Part shown: positions 60,740 through 64,000 of the stretch, one piece after another
How the letters are laid out: each line of letters begins with the position of its first letter
Position numbering within the stretch: the first letter of the stretch is position 1
Assembly: GCF_030272615.1 (NCBI RefSeq)
Contig: NC_081406.1
Coordinates: 261,133,386 to 261,197,385, forward strand
Source of the DNA: Cryptomeria japonica
Lineage: Eukaryota; Streptophyta; Pinopsida; Cupressales; Cupressaceae
Reading direction: 5' to 3'
Length of the DNA: 64,000 nucleotides
Program-made: the position numbers and the translations under genes
Notes under the pieces: model-generated
Told to the model about the DNA's origin: nothing
The model's database searches: none
The model's input: the letters and a program-made list of their open reading frames with translations, nothing else

Positions 60740-61814
60740 AAATGCAGATTTGGAAGTTGGTGCTTCCTAAAGGAAAGATTGGTGTCTTTCAGTAAGCTGG
60801 TTCTTAGTAGTGGGGGTTGGTGCCTAAAATTTTTTGGATTCGTTGCATCTAATGGGTTGGTGCTCACAAATTTAGAATTGGGAGTTGGTGCTCACAAACA
60901 AACTTAGGGGTTGGTGCCTAGTGCAATCACGACAGGAGTGAGTCCTCAAAGAGAACAGTCCAGACCATGCAACAAGATTTACACAATAGAAACAACACAA
61001 TCATGATGGAAGCAATGCAGAAAAAACTTCATTATATCGTGAAATCAATTACAAAATGCCAGCAACATGCAGGCTCACAAAATTTGACTCACAGGCCTGA
61101 GTCCCAAAATGGATATAATTGTTTGGGAATTTGTTTTAGGTCCATACTATGTAATGTAAATCATAATATTGTTTCGGTGATATCGTGTAATGTAATTTTT
61201 GTAATTATGGGTTTAGGGTTTAGCCAACCTTATCAATAAGGTTGATGATCTGTATTTATAGGTGACTTATTCATGTAATTGGATATGGTTTTTTTTGGGA
61301 TCAATAGTTATGTCTGCATTATTAGAGGAAGGTTTATGTGCAAACATTGTTATATCATTCAACGAAAGGTTTTGGTGTTGCAAGTTAGACATCTGTGCTT
61401 AACCGGAACTGTATCAAGCATTAGGATATGCTACTTTCACAGTTCATTCTTTCCGGATTGTAGTCCGATGCTTTTGTAAGTCAGTGAGACTTCTCTTTTG
61501 TGATTAGAAGTGAGCTCTAGGCTGTTGATTTGATTGCAAGTGCAATCCCCATCGTAATTATTTCACATATTGTTGCAGAAGTATTATTTGATTGTGAGTA
61601 GGGTTTCCCACCGTGGTTTTTCCCTTTACCGAGTTTTCCACGTCAAAATATTGGTTTTGTGTGTATTGTTCTTTCATGTTTTATCTTTCATTGTGTTGGT
61701 TTCTTTGTGCTTTGGTTTAAAGGTTTTAATCTGCAATAGTTTTGATTTCTGATAGTAAACTAATTCAACCCCTCCCCCCTCTTCGTTTACTCCCGGTATC
61801 GGATATGTCTAACA
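60740..61814 (+). mobile_element. Copia LTR, 3' part or solo
   Basis: It ends GGATATGTCTAACA (61814) after CCCCTCCCCCCTC. 61607-61650 carries CCGTGGTTTTTCCC and GAGTTTTCCACGTC, the conserved block of the copia LTRs. No primer-binding site follows, so it is a 3' or solo LTR. Its left part repeats GGTTGGTGCYYA-type phrases (about six times, 60757-60920). The left border is not defined. Confidence 0.55.
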
Positions 61815-62025
61815 AATTGAACCAAAATAGTAAAATATAATGTTCTAGACTTCACACAAAGCCATAGAGAAATTTATTAGAAGAGAATGTAGATTAGAAA
61901 CTATAGCTGAAAATCCTAGCCGAATTGATATGGCACTCTAGTCCTGCAACTTTTGGGAAGATAGGTGGGATGTTTTCCAAATTAGGAAGACACACGAAAA
62001 TCACTATCAAAGGATTGTATTGAAT

Positions 62026-62913
62026 TGTCGAGACCAGGGTGGTGGGAGCTGCCTAGTCCTTCGCTTTTCACGCTTGTAAAAGTTAAACTTGTTTGACATC
62101 ATTTATTCTGTCGAAATCTTTGATCGCAACACATGAATCAATTTCCAACACATAGAAAGAGAGAAAAGGGTTGTGGATAGGGGTTTACCTTGGGTCAAAC
62201 CATATTTTAGAAATTAACCTTTAATTGAGTTGAAATAGAAAATGTAAATACTGAAGTAAATGCTAGAAGATATACCTCAGATCTGCAATGTTTGCTTGAA
62301 GATTGATGTTGCAATGCTCTTTAGATGTGATTACAAATGTTGAATTAAATAATATGACAAACACATGAATAACCTAATCAAGCATACATGCTTGCATGAA
62401 GATTGATATGACTTTTCTACATGATGCTTAAAGAATATGGTGGGATGAAATGTTTCCTTGAGTGCTTGAGAATGCTTGATGATGCAAGCTTAATGGATGC
62501 ATAAATGGTGGGTATGAGTGTGATATCAAAATGAATTGATAGGATGTCCTTATATAGGGTTCCCTAGGTAAATTACCGATTAGGCCAACTTCCAACGGTC
62601 AAATGGAGCCATGGGGACCAAAATCCATTGAGGAGGGAAAATGCTTGCTCATATTTAAAATAGGTCTTGTTTAAGGAGGGCTAGAGCAGTGGGGTGCCCT
62701 AGTCTAGATAGGGGAACCCCAACATCCTTTTCCTCTAAAAATAAGACAAAAAAACCATCAAATAAGGAGGCATAGCCCTAGGATGGGGTCCACTCAATTG
62801 TGTAATAAGGTGACATAAGATATGGAGTACAAAGGGGTCAAAACAAAACTAGGGGGAATAGGAGCACAAATATGAGGTGTGAATTATACAAGGATACAAT
62901 TTACAATGCTACA
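62026..62913 (-). mobile_element. Probable gypsy 3' LTR, minus strand
   Basis: On the minus strand it begins TGTAGCATTGTAAATTG right after a polypurine tract. The other end is put at TGTCGAGACCAGGG (62026) because of its TG and its likeness to the starts of the other gypsy LTRs here; that border is tentative. The internal region lies to the right and leaves the window. Confidence 0.5.
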
Positions 62914-62928
62914 TTTATCCCCCACTTT
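62914..62928 (-). other. Polypurine tract
   Basis: The minus strand reads AAAGTGGGGGATAAA directly before TGTAGC. It has the same layout as 24593-24606. Confidence 0.65.
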
Positions 62929-63442
62929 AATGGAGTATGAGCCTATGCAAATACTCATGATAAAGTAGAAAGATGAGGAAGATCTAGAGAGGATCAACTA
63001 GGAGTGAGATCACAAAGAGATAATAAATCACTAATTTCAAAGAACCAAGCCCCCAATCTTAGGATCTTAACTCGCACAATCACATGCAAGGACACACAAA
63101 AGAAGACAAAGAAGAAAAGGCCAAAAAAGGTAAACAAAGGCAAAAGAAACATGAAAAAAGGGGTTAGTACTAAAAGCTCCAAGTCAACTAGTTGAAGGGA
63201 CCTCGATAGTCAAAATGTATCAACCACTAATCTCATTCTTGGAGTGCTATTATAAGATCACAAATGGTCACATGAAAAGACAAAGATCATGCATTAAGTG
63301 ATGAATCATGATTCAACAAGTAGCAGAGCTATGGGCTCATGGGGAGGAGAAATGAGAGAACATGGACGCCACAGAATAGAAAGATAAATTATGCTAGGTC
63401 ATCCATGAGAATAAAAGAAAGAGATACCATGGAATTCATGGG

Positions 63443-64000
63443 CTAGATGAAGCAAAGCATCATGAAAAACCAACCAAGAACCCCAAATCAACCATGGAGT
63501 CCCAATCCTAGGGTGCTCAATGACCCAAAATAATCATCAATCTGCAACCTTGATATGTTTGAGGAATATAACAAGATCAATATCAACCAAACAATCCAAT
63601 ATCAAATCTTTCATATCATTTATAACCCTTTAAACATTATTCAAGACCCAAACAATGCATTATGTTGTCCCAGTTAATGACAGTCTGATAAACCCGTACT
63701 CTGTTATTAATCACTTTCAAATCGGACAATATTTTGAAGATCTCTTTGGTGAGGCTGTAGAAAACTAGGTTTCTAAAACCATATAAAAAATTGAGAACAA
63801 TCCAACGGTGGCGTTAAAAGTTATGGTCTCTTCATCGAGACCATGTTGGTTGTTTTAAAAAAAACAAGAAATCTGCATTCCTAGTCCGCCTAGGGCATCA
63901 AATATCTCATAAAATACTTAACCAATCACATTGAATCTGAATTAATTTGAAAGATAATTCAACCCTAAATCAAAAAGCAAAGTTACAACAATTTCCAATG
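63443..64000 (-). repeat. Right arm of the distant inverted repeat, cut by window end
   Basis: Reverse complement of 51306-51858 with many small differences. It lies about 0.5 kb inside the gypsy element whose LTR is at 62026-62913. Similarity is still running at the last base of the window. Confidence 0.85.

Overview
The window is plant nuclear DNA: AT-rich, long stretches without genes, many decayed LTR retrotransposons of both superfamilies, and one intact intronless subtilase gene. The density and age of the retrotransposons and the very low gene density suggest a large-genome seed plant, plausibly a gymnosperm; that is inference from style, not a species call.

Layout. 1-1440: two coding-like relics and a perfect (GA)72 microsatellite. 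1441-2723: a satellite-like array of ~185 bp units, followed by a solo Ty3/gypsy LTR (2729-4029) with a matching 5-bp duplication. 5302-13046: a complete Ty1/copia element with 1.5 kb LTRs, inserted in a GA microsatellite; its polyprotein stays in one frame and is broken by three stop codons only. 13087-23811: no gene, apart from a gag fragment (15102-15353, minus) with an adjacent primer-binding site and probable LTR (16052-17359).

23812-37050 is a minus-strand Ty3/gypsy complex. Reading on the minus strand it has a 1.87 kb LTR, a tRNA-Trp-type primer-binding site, a 3 kb leader with 305-bp tandem repeats, gag, a retropepsin with an IDGGA active site, and then only the C-terminal tail of integrase: reverse transcriptase, RNase H and the integrase core are absent. 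Between that tail and a polypurine tract plus LTR at 24592 lies an antisense (plus-strand) two-exon gene relic encoding a plant mobile domain (PMD) protein. Its 840-bp intron is filled with short hairpins whose stems vary in a compensatory way around a constant 15-nt loop. This is the most interesting object in the window. The two flanking LTRs are from different subfamilies, so the complex may be a mosaic.

37051-41793 holds no gene I can support. 42123-44501 encodes a complete SBT1-type subtilisin-like serine protease with the full Asp-His-Asn-Ser set. 45088-45391 and 46010-47350 are local tandem duplications. 47945 onward contains an old copia LTR fragment on the minus strand. 52987-57883 is a second copia element with 430-bp LTRs (about 5% different by hand count), nested in the poly-C tract of an older, oppositely oriented copia LTR. 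60740-61814 and 62026-62913 are further LTR remnants. A segment at 51306-51858 recurs inverted at 63443-64000 and runs off the window end.

The subtilase is the only gene likely to be functional. The rest is a record of nested retrotransposition and decay. All coordinates, alignments and difference counts were made by eye.
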